Notes: generated by a model not told the origin, from the letters alone. Shown: positions 9,592 through 19,885, counted from the stretch's first letter. The stretch: DNA of 33,955 nt from Prorocentrum cordatum (GCA_963575745.1 CAUYUJ010009508.1:1-33955), one strand, 5' to 3'. Translations and numbers: made by a program.

Positions 9592-9800
9592 CGGAGGAGG
9601 AGGAGGAGGAGGAGGAGGAGGAGGAGGAGGAGGAGGAGGAGGAGGAGAGGAGAAGGGGGAGGAGGAGGAGGAGGAGGCGGAGAGGGAGGAGGAGGAGGAG
9701 GAGGAGGAGGAGGAGGAGGAGGAGGAGCTGGAGGAGGAGGAGGAGGAGGTGAAGGAGAGGGAGGAGGAGGACGGAGAAGGAGGAGGCGGAGGAGTAGGAG
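9592..9800 (+). repeat. (GGA)n polypurine microsatellite
   Basis: GGAGGA array with a few C and T interruptions (GGCGGA, GAGCTGG). It is the reverse-complement motif of the CTC arrays at 6.1-6.6 and 9.1-9.3 kb. Confidence 0.93.
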
Positions 9801-10490
9801 GAGTGGCACGAAAAGCAGGGGACACCCGAGCGATTGAAGACAACGGGGCCGACTGCCCGGACACTCGCGCACAAGTTGCCCGCGCAAGGTCGCGCGTAAG
9901 CGCCCTCGTTTCCAACGTAGCGTGCCGCACTTGCGGCCCGCGTGAGCCACCGCGCAAGGCCGCTGTGTCATCTCGCGTAAGAACCGTTCATGTCCATCTC
10001 CCGCCGATATGTAACGATCTCGATATCGGAAACCCGCCGATCGATCAGGGTTGAACAATCCACGCGGCCTCAGAGGGTCGTCGCGACAAGAAACAACACA
10101 TCTCAACCCGAGATGTTCTGCGACTACAAATGGTGTGGTTACGCGGGGGTGTGGTTTGCAATCGGCGCCGTTGCAGCTTGGGAGGCACGACGCTGTCTTC
10201 GTCGGGCCTCCTCGGGGCGCGGCGGAGAACTCTTATCGAGGCCCCCGCCCGCCCCCCAGGGTGCCCCCTCCAGGGTGCCGGTTGCAAGACACACCCTTTG
10301 CAAGCCACACCCTTCGGAGTCGCCGATTTGTTTTCACCCCGTCTTCGTCTTGCAGGGAGCGGTGACAGTGGCCCGGAGCTCGACGAGACGTCTGGAAGCG
10401 GCGGCGCTGACGCCCCGATGGGCGTTATGTTAGGCCGATGTACGGCCTGCAGGAGGGAGGATGGGTCCGGAGGAATCGGCGGAGGCGTTG
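9801..10490. other. No recognisable feature
   Basis: Mixed GC-rich sequence. Frames open here on both strands show no recognisable protein character. I see no internal repeat beyond short cytosine runs near 10240-10270. Confidence 0.5.
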
Positions 10491-10491
10491 G

Positions 10492-11040
10492 TTAAAGAAT
10501 GTGCCCAGGAGGCTTCAAACCCTGGGGGTAGAGGAACGTCGTGGACCGTCTCAAGCGAGCTAGCCCCAAGGCTCGGTGGATGAGGTCTGCTCTCCGATGG
10601 TTGCGATCATTTGCACGATGCTCGATTTGAAATGTGACCCCGAGGGGCCGTGGAAGTGGCAGAGCGACATCGGTGAGGATTTTGAGGTGCCAGTGTCCCT
10701 CCTTGGCCAGGACCCCATGGATACCAAACTGTTTGAGTGCTTCTCCGAAAGTATCAGTAGGAAACTCTGACAAGGAGCTTCCTTAAATCCTTGGATGGCA
10801 GAAGGTCCCCACAAGGTCCCAGACATGTAGGAACCCCGTAGACATTGCAAGACTGCGTTTAACCGTGCTGATTTGCAATGGGAAGGGAAGCTGGATTGCG
10901 TCATGACGGGAGCGACATTGTGCCAGCAGCGACTCCTTGAATACGGCATGAGGGCAGAATCGGTGCTTCTTGTCGAGGACCTCGACAAGGGAAATTTACC
11001 TTGCCAGCGACCGTTGTGTGGCGGTCCCCACATGATACGC
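10492..11040 (-). pseudogene. Possible decayed integrase-like retroelement fragment
   Basis: On the minus strand, frames between ~11040 and 10492 read phrases such as FGEALKQFGIHG and, in a neighbouring frame, IVQMIATIGEQTSS. They recall the region around the last catalytic Glu of retroviral-type integrases, where a short-range GI.. segment is followed by an alpha-helical stretch. Stops and frame changes interrupt the reading. No catalytic D-D-E set can be shown, so this is a weak call. An unrelated decayed ORF is equally possible. Confidence 0.25.
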
Positions 11041-11105
11041 AGTATATGCAATTACGTACGTCTGTGATATAATCCCACGAACAGGTAACGTGCTTACTGT
11101 GGATC

Positions 11106-11165
11106 AAAGACACCAGCTTGAAGAAGAATTGAAGCACAACAGAAACCAAGTGATGACACATCTGT
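11106..11165 (+). repeat. Dispersed ~60-bp repeat, copy 1
   Basis: AAAGACACCAGC, AAGAAGAA, GAAGCACA and AACCAAGTGATGACACAT line up in order with the copy at 12052-12113. Confidence 0.75.
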
Positions 11166-11229
11166 GACCTCGTATGGCCGACCATCAACGATAGGGACCA
11201 GGCCACCAGGGGCGACTGACCACGTGGGC

Positions 11230-11693
11230 CGATTTCGGAAACCCTGAACCCAAAAACGTTTTCACCTCTTGGGGGCGCATCTTTTGCTTCCGCCGCCTTC
11301 CGCTGAGTAAACCGTCAACCTTCCTTACCGCCGGGGGACTCGTAGAGCTGACAATATATAATGTGGAAAAAATGCAGAGAACGAATAGTTTTTCAGCCCA
11401 AGCGATTTCAGACCTCTCGATGCAACAGCCGCACGCCCCCGATGCTTCTGGATTGTCTTCTTTGCGAGCTCTGTAGCTATCCTACAGCCCGAGCTACGTG
11501 CGTAAATCGACAGCACCTCTCAAGATGACTCTAACAAAACGAATAGTTTGGCAACCAGCTCCCGCCGGCTTCTGCAGGCGGAGGCGGCCCCAATTTACTT
11601 CTGCCGACCTTCCGCCGCCCTTTCCGCCGCCTTCCGCCGCAGAAAAGATGGCAGTTCCTTGCGTCCTCGAAGTCAAGGCCCTGTTTGGAACGC
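11230..11693 (+). mobile_element. CTTCCGCCG-rich dispersed element, interrupted copy
   Basis: It starts with GATTTCGGAAACCCTGAACC and CCTCTTGGGGGCGCA, and ends with TTTGGAACGCC. The intact relative lies in reverse orientation at 22453-22665. The two align closely, except that this copy has about 240 extra bases (11308-11549) in the middle. The repeated CTTCCGCCG words and lack of coding frame suggest a short non-autonomous element. Confidence 0.7.
11308..11549. mobile_element. Insertion inside the CTTCCGCCG element, with 12-bp direct repeats
   Basis: These bases are absent from the copy at 22453-22665. AACGAATAGTTT occurs at 11380-11391 and again at 11538-11549, the second copy ending exactly where similarity resumes. 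The repeat could be a target-site duplication or an internal repeat. Contents are unrecognised. Confidence 0.5.
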
Positions 11694-11971
11694 CCTACTT
11701 AGCACCTGAGGCAGCACCGCCAGGCAACGCCGCGGGGGGCGCGTTTCTGCAGACCCGCGGGTTTCTGCAAGACCCGCGGGTCTGGGAAAATGCGGGCCAC
11801 GCGAAGTGTCCCACCTCCCCACCGTGGCAGGACTGGTTGCCTCGACACGTATGCAGTGGAGGCCCATGCCAAGAAACACTCTGCTTGCCTCTAGGGTGCC
11901 CTCGGTTTCTTGGTTTTCGATGGTTTTGTGACGGAGGGCGTGACGTTCTCACGCAAATCAATAGACGTCCT

Positions 11972-12014
11972 GGGATCTCAGGGTTGGGTTTCTTGCGGAA
12001 GGTTTCTTGTGGAC
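11972..12014 (+). repeat. Dispersed ~42-bp repeat, copy 1
   Basis: GGGATCTCAGGGTTGGGTTT followed by GGTTTCTTG. It matches 25452-25492 in the same orientation. Confidence 0.65.
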
Positions 12015-12051
12015 TGGCCTCCACTGTAAGTACCGTGTGTTTACCGTGAAT

Positions 12052-12113
12052 AGAAGACACCAGCCCCAAGAAGAACTAAAGTACACCATTAACCAATTGA
12101 TGACACATTTGAT
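12052..12113 (+). repeat. Dispersed ~60-bp repeat, copy 2
   Basis: AGAAGACACCAGC, AAGAAGAACTAAAG and AACCAATTGATGACACATTT match 11106-11165. Confidence 0.75.
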
Positions 12114-15000
12114 TCAAATTGTCGCAGTGGTCTGTGAAATTGCATTATTGTCTTTTATCGTGCCGGTGGTACATCGCACGCCCCCGCATGCTTGCGCCAT
12201 GGCCGACATCATCTTTGTCCAAGCGGTCGTGGTTCTGCGGGTGAGGTCCGCCGTCGGCCAGCCTGGCCGGCGCGTGAGGTCAGCCGTCGTTATTTGCCAG
12301 AGGTCGGCGTTGGCCGTGCACACCCAGTACATGCGGTCGAGCGTCGGGACGTGCTGCTCGCCGCAGTGGTCGCGGGTGGTCGAGACCTCCTCCCCTTGGC
12401 TGGACTCCAGCAGGGCGTCCGAGACCACAGCCTCAGAGGACTGCAGCCGAGGTGGTGCAGTCTCCGGTTTCGATCGGTTTCTGCTCTAAGTTTCCAATTC
12501 GCTCCGGTAGCTTCCGCGTTTCGGTTCGCTCCAGTTCGGTCCGGTTCGGAGGGGGGGGGGTTCGGCCCATCACGGCAGCAGCTGGGAAGGGCATGCCGGC
12601 CGCCATGGGGCTCTCCCGTCGATTCCGGCCATGCAGGATTGCCCATTCGTGGCATGGGAGTCTAAAAAAGGAGCTCGTGTAGCTGTCTATCTGTTCTGTC
12701 GGTGGGTCGGAGCTCCTCCGCCGGGCCTCTCCGTAAGCCGGCGTTGCTGCGCTGTGCTCCAAGAGAAGCCAGGTGGGCGCGGTATGCGTGGAGTGGGCCG
12801 CGCCTTTCGGTGGTGATGGTGATTTTGTCCCAAAGCGCAAGCGTTCTAGGCCCCTGTCGTCGTAGTCTGCAGGTCAAAAGTTGTAGCGATCGCCAGCACA
12901 AGTGGTACTGTAGATCGATATTGTGCCCCATTACTACGAGCCTGAGTAGTTCAGGAGCTGCCCGGGGCCATTTCCGTAGGGTCACAGCATTTCGTGATTG
13001 TTGTAGATGCTCCTGGAATGCCCCCCCTTCTCGGTGGCGTGACCACTAGTGCCCAGCTCGACGGCGGCAACGCGATGGAACCCACCGCGGTCGCGCGCAG
13101 CCGCATGCTCAGGCGTAGACACGCGATCCGTTTCATGCGCGCAAGTGCCTCCTCGAGCTTGCCTTGGTCTCTGTTTGTGAGTGTGGTGCGTTGCATCGTG
13201 AAGTCGATTCGGAGGCATTTCATATTTTTGCTCTGCAGGTGGTGGTTGTCGCATTGGTGCGGTAGTATCGGGAAGGTCTGAGTATTGCTGTCGTTGGTGC
13301 GCGCAGCACGGTGACCGACTCCAGCAGCTCCCACTCCTTCTCGATGTTCCATAGTTCTCCCCATCAGTCGTGGCCACCGTGCGGTCCTCCGCGAAGGTGC
13401 AGAGGGTTGCTTTTAGGTGCAGTGGAGCTTGCCGTCGTAGTGGCCCCATGAGCACGGTGGCCATCCCGATCATTGCTGCCGGGTCTCCTTATGGCACACT
13501 GTCTTCAACCAGAATTGTTCGTGGTGGTAAAAGCGGGCCGACCTCAACCCATCTCTCCTACTTGGTCTAAATCACTTCGATACTGTTGGCGATTCTGGAA
13601 GGTACTCCGAGCCGCGACCAGACGTCGCAAACGACCCGAGGGGAGGCCTTGTCGAATGCGGAGACAGAATCCCACGATTTGACGTGCAGCTCCGTCGACG
13701 CTCCCGAAACAGCCGCTGCTCCTCCTCGGTGAGCGAGCCGTCCTCGTCGTCTCGATGAGCGAGGGGCAGGGCTCGATGAGGGATTCGAGGGTTCGCCCTT
13801 TGAGTCCTCCCCCCATGCGTGGGTAGGAAGGCTGGGCTGAGGTAGGTGCCCACTTGGTCCGCCCTCCATCTGCGCCAGGCGCGGACCACGGCGCTCGCGA
13901 TAGCTGTAGGGCGTAGTCGCGCCAGGCTCGGGAGTGCTGCGCCTGGGCCTTCTAGCAGGTGGGCCTGGCGCCGCTGCAGGAAAGTGCGTCGGCCGTCCGT
14001 GGTACTCCGAGTAGTTGCAGATCGGGACGACCGACATGGGCACGGAAAGAATGGGTACAATGCCCAACAGCAGTTCCTGTTCATTAAGAACAGGACTCGC
14101 TGTCCGCGCCGCCGCGGCCTGTGTCCATTTGAGACAGAAGGCCGCCTGCCCAACAGCGCCCGCTGTTGGTTTGGGACAACATTTGTTGTTGGGCATTGTA
14201 CCCATTTTTTCCGTACCCATTTCGGGCGTGCAAGGCAGAGGTCTACCAGCTCTTCCAAGGCCGCCTCCGGGAGGAGCATGAGCTCCGAGGGTGCCCATCG
14301 GTCTGGCCCTGTTGCTGCGCCTCCGTGCAGCATGTGGCGGCGTTGCGAGGCCGCCGGTGGCGCCTAGCGGCCCCAGCAACCGAGGGCTGCAACGGCATGT
14401 CGTACTCTGTGGTCGTGCTGTTCTTATGCTCGTTGAACACATTGGCGGGCCTTCTCGATGTAGCCGTCGTAGTGGTAGAAGTAGCCATCCACGTCTTTGC
14501 CACGGCCGCAGGCCGTGAAGTGCTGCTCATAGTGGTCACGTGTTCTTTCCACCGCGTCATGTGCGAAGTAGTTGGTCGGCGTGGAGTCGTCTTCGTCGCG
14601 GTGGTTCTTGGTGTCGTCTTGCACAGCAACGTTGTGGTAGGTGTTCACTGCGTTCCGGATCCAAGCTGCTGTGGTCTTGCCAAGTCCGTCTGCTTGAAGC
14701 CTCTTCCGCCAGCATTTGATTCATTCGTTCTTGCCCACTTGGATGGCCTTTCTGAGCGCTTGGACTGTCTGTTCAATGGTTTCTTGGTCGTCGTCTGGCT
14801 TGGCGCCGCCCATAGCATCCGCCCTCGCCGTGCCAGTGGGGACCGAAGCCGTTGGATGAGTTGCCGCAGTTGCCGTGTGTGCCGGGTCCAGACGTCGTCG
14901 TCCTTCTCCCTCCGTTCCCATTGAGCAAACGAGAAATCAGAGTTAAGGACGGCGCCCTTGGTCAGGACCACCGCTGGCTGGGATTGCAGTAATGCCTATG
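12114..15000 (-). pseudogene. Decayed LINE-like reverse transcriptase, interrupted by a fold-back element
   Basis: Reading the minus strand from ~15000 down: a linker with acidic, protein-like sequence (one in-frame TGA at 14721-14723); the pre-RT motif GPDRWAPSEL and ALEELVDLCL (14309-14232); a fold-back element (14030-14226); RPTAIASAVVRAWRRWRADQ (13918-13853), the usual RT motif 1/2 region; motif A KSWDSVSAFDKASP (Asp at 13669-13671); motif B with a TAA replacing the Gln of QGDP (13489-13491); motif C FAED (13384-13395), with Glu for the first Asp; and a knuckle-like CGEQHVPTLDRMYWVC (12365-12318) lacking its His. Frame changes and three stops between motifs A and B show it is dead. The family call rests on the ordered motifs. 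The edges are uncertain. Confidence 0.75.
14030..14226. mobile_element. Fold-back element FB-A, copy 1
   Basis: The left arm at 14036-14073 (ATGGGCACGGAAAGAATGGG ...) and right arm at 14184-14220 are inverted copies of about 38 bp with roughly three mismatches, separated by ~110 bp. The centre (ACAGGACTCGCTGT, CATTTGAGACAGAAGG, CTGCCCAACAGCG) is shared with copies at 19964 and 25528. It has no coding content. It interrupts a reverse-transcriptase relic. I see no clear target-site duplication. Confidence 0.8.
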
Positions 15001-15107
15001 CTCGTGCACTCCAGTCCGGCCACCACTCATCCACGGAGCCACCATGGATGTCGTAGGCCGGTAGAGCCCTCCACTGGGCAGCCAGGCCCTCCACGGTGTC
15101 CGCATGG

Positions 15108-15300
15108 GTCGGTGGTGCTGCGTCGTCGGTCTGCTCGTGTTGCGTCGTGGGAGTGCTGCGTGGTGCTGCGTCTGCGCAAAGATCGCGTGCTGAAGTTTGT
15201 GGGGGTCGTGCTGCGTCGTTGGTATGCTCGTGCTTCGCGTCGTAGTCGTCGTCGTGCTCATGGTGCCTCGTGTGTCTGCCCGTGCTGCGTCGTGTCCTTT
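15108..15300 (+). repeat. Degenerate GCTGCGTCGT minisatellite
   Basis: GTGCTGCGTCGT-like words recur irregularly (near 15115, 15140, 15160, 15208, 15240, 15280), mixed with CTCGTG. The period is not constant. It lies at the junction between the minus- and plus-strand LINE relics. Confidence 0.55.
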
Positions 15301-15309
15301 GGATACGGC

Positions 15310-16595
15310 ATGCTTTCTGATCCCACTTGCCCAACGTGCGGTCAGATTCCAGAGACAGACAAGCACAGGTGCTTGGAAGGCCCAGCGAGCGTTGGATTTC
15401 AGACCATGTCGGACAATCTTATTGCCAATGCCAGAGATGGAGCAGAGTCACTCCTCAGCGTGTGGATTCGAGAGGTCTCGTGCTGTCGTCCGTGTCCCGG
15501 GTTCCCGACCCATCCGAGGAAGCCATCAATTATGTTGTTGGTCGCTCAGACCACCTAATGTTCGGCGAAGCAGGGGTTATCTTTCGGGGAGGGGATGCCA
15601 ACGGAGGGCCAGACCAGGATCCCATTTTAAGGCGAGTAGCTTGGCCGTCTGTTACCTGAGGAGGAGGTTACGACGTAGGGGAGCGTCGGATGGCGCACAT
15701 TGAGGGAGGGCACTTGCCAGGGATGTTTCAGACAGTCAAGGGGAGAGTCCACGATACTCGTTGAGCTTGCAGCAATTGTCCTTCCTTTAGCGTATGGAGT
15801 GTATGTCACAGGTTTAAGAATATGTTATGATAGGCGTAGACAGGATACGCCTAGGCCGACTTCCCGAGACCCACGTCGATGTTTGGAAACGTTGCAAGGC
15901 AGCACTTGCAGAGAACCCGACCCGTGGAAGGCGAGACTTAAAACATGGAGAGTCATCTTTCGGTTGAGGAAGCCGTCCAGATTCAGATTGGCCCAACTTA
16001 CTTGTTTCGCCAACTCAGTAGCTGACCAGACGGCAGAGGTTCTTGCAAGCGAGTTCAGAACGCCCTTCTCAGACACGTGTAGGGAAGAGGTGACCACGGC
16101 GATCGGGTCTGCAATTCGGAAGCACTTAGTTAAGGTGTTGAGCAATGTTTTCGAGACGGCTCCTCTGTTTCAGCCCTCCCGCAGCGATTCTGATGAGCAG
16201 AAGAGGCAGCAGGAGAAGCGCTGCAAACTTGCGGCGCACCATGGAGTCAGGTTTGTGTGTTCGTGGATGCGTTGCTCTGTGTGTGGCAGCTCGGCGCCCC
16301 GGAGAGAGTTCAAACGGTTCCTTGACACCCCTTTGTCCCATTGGTCTGATGAGGGGCGTCATTTTCTCGCCAGCGGGTCAGCAGGTTTTTTTCTGATGGT
16401 CGTGAGGTGCACGGGACACAAGTTATCGGAGTTCATCAGAGATTTGGCACGCTCATTCGCCTCAGGTGTGACTCCATGCCCAGAAAAGGCGAGAAATTTG
16501 TTGAGCCGTTGTTTGGGCCATCCTACAGTGCATGGTGCGAGGACCTTCCGCAGATTGCAGAAAAGAAAGATCCCAGCAGCAAGGTCCAATGAGCT
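15310..16595 (+). pseudogene. Decayed 3' half of a LINE: zinc knuckle, RNase H, zinc ribbons
   Basis: Four frame segments join into one decayed protein. At 15310-15480, CPTCGQIPETDKHRC is a C-x2-C...H-x-C knuckle. In the next frame, ~15480-15740, PSEEAINYVV, FRGGDANGGPD, PILRRVAW and LPGMFQTV resemble the first half of an RNase H domain, with the first Asp motif damaged. Back in the first frame, 16009-16041 reads ANSVADQTAEV, as at the RNase H end, and 16254-16293 reads VCSWMRCSVCGSS, a zinc-ribbon half. Another shift leads to RLRCDSMPRKGEKFVEP and FGPSYSAW (16464-16545). Stops occur at 15657-15659 and elsewhere. No reverse-transcriptase motifs precede it on this strand, as expected of a 5'-truncated LINE copy. 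Domain assignments are by pattern only. Confidence 0.65.
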
Positions 16596-17332
16596 TCGCC
16601 AAAGGCAGGAAACAACAAATCATATCCTGGAGGAGTCCTCATCCTACGAGCGCGGCAGTGGCATCCATGGCCAATCCACGATTGGAGTTCCAACAGCTTC
16701 CAGACCCTGAATTCCCTCTAAAAGGGTTCCTTAACAAATGCCCTCGCCGCATGAGGAGGAGGAGTAGGAGGAGGAGGAGGGCGAGGACGAGGAGGAGGAG
16801 AACGACGACGAGGGCGAGGACGAGGAGGAGGAGGAGGAAGAGACCGAAAAGTTTGTCTTCACCCTGGGCCGGGACCACCTCTGGCAACCCCGGGAGGAGC
16901 CGCGACGGGCCGCATGGAGGCCGCCGCGGCACACTCCCCCCGCCGCCGCCCGGCCCCTGGGGCCCGCCGCCTTACGGGTGGCCTGGCCGTCCTGGGCAGC
17001 TCCAAAGTGGAGGAGGGGGAGGAGGAGGAGGAGGAGGAGGAGGAGGAGGAGGAGGAGCCCAAGGACCGCCCGCCACAGCGCAGACGTCCTCGGCCGGCAA
17101 GGTCACCACGACTAGCCCCAGCAGTTGGGAAAAGTCGCCTGCCAAGGGATCTGACAAAGAAGGCGGCAAGGACCAGAGGGCGAGGCGCCGCGCCAGCCAG
17201 GAGCCGCAGAGTCTGCACGACGCCGCGCGCCGCCGCGATGCCGGACCTAATTACCGCCTGGGAGCTCAGCGATCGGGCCCCGGCGCCGCCCAGCAGCGCC
17301 CCGGTCACCATCGCGCCCGCGGCGGCGGCTGA
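16532..17332 (+). CDS. Low-confidence Pro/Gly/Arg-rich ORF
   Basis: A 266-residue open frame overlapping the end of the LINE relic. It contains an Arg/Thr-rich block from a GGA-type array (16754-16850), then PPPPPGPWGPPPYGWPG, a poly-Gly run from a GGA array (17007-17058), and a charged Ser/Lys/Arg tail. A second frame (16914-17756) is equally open. No domain is recognisable. A short Trp-Gly-Pro-Pro-rich phrase recurs in a frame at 19790-19880. It may be a gag-like relic or chance in GC-rich DNA. Confidence 0.2.
   Translation: MVRGPSADCRKERSQQQGPMSFAKGRKQQIISWRSPHPTSAAVASMANPRLEFQQLPDPEFPLKGFLNKCPRRMRRRSRRRRRARTRRRRTTTRARTRRRRRKRPKSLSSPWAGTTSGNPGRSRDGPHGGRRGTLPPPPPGPWGPPPYGWPGRPGQLQSGGGGGGGGGGGGGGGGAQGPPATAQTSSAGKVTTTSPSSWEKSPAKGSDKEGGKDQRARRRASQEPQSLHDAARRRDAGPNYRLGAQRSGPGAAQQRPGHHRARGGG
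16754..16850 (+). repeat. Imperfect (GGA)n/(GACGAG)n array
   Basis: AGGAGGAGGAGGGCGAGGAC-type purine-rich triplets with C interruptions. Confidence 0.85.
17007..17058 (+). repeat. (GGA)n microsatellite
   Basis: About 50 bp of nearly pure GGA, starting GGAGGAGGGGGAGGAGG. Confidence 0.92.
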
Positions 17333-17339
17333 CACGCGG

Positions 17340-18340
17340 GAGACGGCTCGGGCGGCTGACACCGCCAGGCCGCCGTGGCGCGAGCCCGAGCAGAGCCAGG
17401 ACGCGCAGGACTCGTGGTCGTCGTGGCGGGGCTCCGGACGGAGCTCTGGCGGATGGCATGGCTGGCGCGGCGTGATTGTGCCACGAACGTCCAGGAGCGC
17501 AGCAGCGGCGCGACGGCAGGAGATCGGTTTCAGGCGCCGCGCGCCCCGCAGCGCGCCCCAGGAACTAATTCGTTGGGCAATCAAGCTAAGGTCCGTCCGA
17601 GCGCCGAGTCCCCGCGCACGGCCAGCCGCGGGGGGAGCAATTATCCAACGCTCCCCTCGTATTTTCGCCGCCGCCGCCGCCCCTGCCAAACGCATGGTTG
17701 GCGTCGTCGAGAGTGACTATATAGACCACTGCCGTGTATCGCGTCACTCAAGCTAAAACAGAGCGCGCGACGGGCCTCATTTCTCTCGGCCAGTTGGTAC
17801 AGAATACCTTCAACCAGAACATCCTCATCAAGGGAAAAATGTGGCGAATGGCTGCTGCATGCACTGGAGGAGGAGGTGGCTGATGACCCGGAAGAAAAAG
17901 GAGCATGAGGAAGGATGAGGGAGGACGAGGACAGACAGCAGCAGCAGGAGCTTGACTGGAAGGAGCGGGAAGAGCAGGAGGACCAGGGGAAGGCGGAGAA
18001 GGGCAAATGAGAGGGGCGACAACGATGAAGAAGGATTCGGATCTAGAAAAGTGGCCCGCCTTGGGGCGCAAACGCAATTCTGAACGACGGGAAAAAAGCG
18101 ACGATTCGAAAATGAGGCCCACGCTGCAGCGGGAGCGCCATTTTGAAATACCGAAAGCAGTCGGACGTTCAGAGACATCCAGAACTCAATGTGTCACACC
18201 CTGCGCGTGCAACAGAAATCTTGCGTGCACAAAAAAGGCACGCCGGGAGAACCGAAGTTCTCCCAGACAGGGCCAGGGGAGAGAGGAGAGCAGCGTTCAG
18301 AATGTCTAGTTGTCAAGCTTTGCTCCCGCCCCAGATCCTG
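17340..18340. other. No recognisable feature
   Basis: GC-rich unassigned sequence. A purine-biased patch near 17865-18010 (GGAGGA, GATGAGGGAGGACGAGG) is the only compositional feature. Open frames here have no recognisable domains. Confidence 0.5.
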
Positions 18341-18356
18341 CCGGCGGTCAGCCTGG

Positions 18357-18361
18357 GGGGG

Positions 18362-18394
<33 letters not shown>

Positions 18395-18397
18395 GGC
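18357..18397 (+). repeat. (GA)n microsatellite
   Basis: GGGGGGAGAGAGAGAGAGAG, continuing for about 30 bp of pure GA. Confidence 0.95.
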
Positions 18398-18693
18398 CGG
18401 CCTTGTCAGAAGGCTCGGACGCCTCCAAGCCGTCTGAGAAGTGCTGTACAGGCCTTCCCCAGGAGCACGGAAAGCCTCCCGGAAGGCCTGAAGGCTCATG
18501 CGAAGCCCCGCCGCCGCTTGCCGAGAGGACCTTCCCCTTCTCCATTCCCCCCCCCCCCTTCGTGCGCCGCCGATCCTGAGCCCCAGAGGTCCCCGGGGAT
18601 CCCCGGGGGCCTCCAGAGGCCCGACGGGGGCCCGACAGCTGGCGAAGACATCTGGAAGCCCCCCCCCCGCCCCCGACCCTCGCGAGGGGAGGG

Positions 18694-18742
18694 AGGGAGG
18701 AGGAGGAGGAGGAGGAGGAGGAGGAGGAGGAGGAGGAGGACG
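18694..18742 (+). repeat. (GGA)n microsatellite
   Basis: GGAGGAGGAGG array ending in GACGAGGAGAAC. Confidence 0.92.
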
Positions 18743-18903
18743 AGGAGAACAACGAGGAGGATTTTCCCCTCCCTCGACCCTCAGTCCCGAGCAAGGCTCG
18801 ACAGGGGAGGGGCGGGGAAGTGCGGAAGTTCGTGACCCAGACGACGCCTGGAGAGAAACTGGCCACTGCCGACTAGAGCGTCCGGCCGAAGATACTGACC
18901 TAG

Positions 18904-19124
18904 GCCTCCTAGATGGGGGCCAGGTGGGGTTGGAGGATCGCGCCACATCGCCGATGCATCGGCGATGCGGCTCGATGTGGAGCCCGAGTTTCTTCGCGCT
19001 GGCGTCGACGGTGCACCGCCGACATCGCCGATACATCGCCAATGCATCGCCGATGCATCGCTGATGCATCGGCGATGCGGCGAGATCTTCTGACCCCATC
19101 TACTCGGACCCCATCTAGGAGGCC
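18904..19124. mobile_element. Fold-back element FB-B, copy 1
   Basis: Ends are GCCTCCTAGATGG and its inverse CCATCTAGGAGGC. Inside, long arms hold GGGTTGGAGGATC and its inverted counterpart GATCTTCTGACCCC, then arrays of ATCGCCGATGC in both orientations. A perfect 22-bp palindrome (CATCGCCGATG plus its exact reverse complement) lies at 18946-18967. The centre contains CTCGATGTGGAGCCC and GCGTCGACGGTGC. Related copies are at 25019-25270 and 25976-26186. It has no coding content. Confidence 0.85.
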
Positions 19125-19885
19125 TCTAATTTAGAGGTGCGATCTGCATGATCACGCCTGGTCTTATCAAGCGAAAGAAGGTCACAGACGTCGGCAAGCT
19201 TCCGAATGTGGAGGTCGCAAGAGACGCACGACGAACAAATCCAGACCCAAATCGCAGGATTGAAGACCAAGTGGTGCGAAGGGTGAGCCCACTCCCCTCC
19301 GACATGCGCAGACCCCCTCCCCAAGGTGGCTTCAGGGGAGGGGCGGGGGGGAGGCAGCTGGGAGGAGGGGATAGGCTCAGGGGGGGGCGCATCGACCCCG
19401 AATCGCCCATTGATCGCCGAGAGGGGCCCGACAGCCCACCCCGCCCAGGCACGTGCGGAATCGCCATTGGGGGCCTATCGCCGATGTGTCGCCCATGCCC
19501 GATCGATGTTCCCCCCCCCCCGGAGCCAGTCCCCCCTTAGCGCTGCCCCGTGGTTTTCGGGTCATCACTCGGCTCTCCGACGGCCGGCCTGGGCGATCCG
19601 GGCACCCCCCGAGCGCTCCCGGCGAGGCGCAGCTGCCGGAGAGCATCCCGAGGCTGGAAGACCGCCGAGAGCCAGCGAAAGCGCCCGAAGACCTCGACCC
19701 TCGAGCCTGCCGCCCCCTCCGATCGCTGCCCCTCCGGGGGGGGGGAAGGCACCGGAGAGGAGAAGAACTTGTCGCTCCTTGCCGGCCCAGGCGCCTACCC
19801 CGGCGGCTACCTTCCGCACCCGCAGTGGGGGCCCCCGCCGCCCGGCTGGAGGCCGCACGGGTGGCCCCCTCAGGCTGGGCACGCT

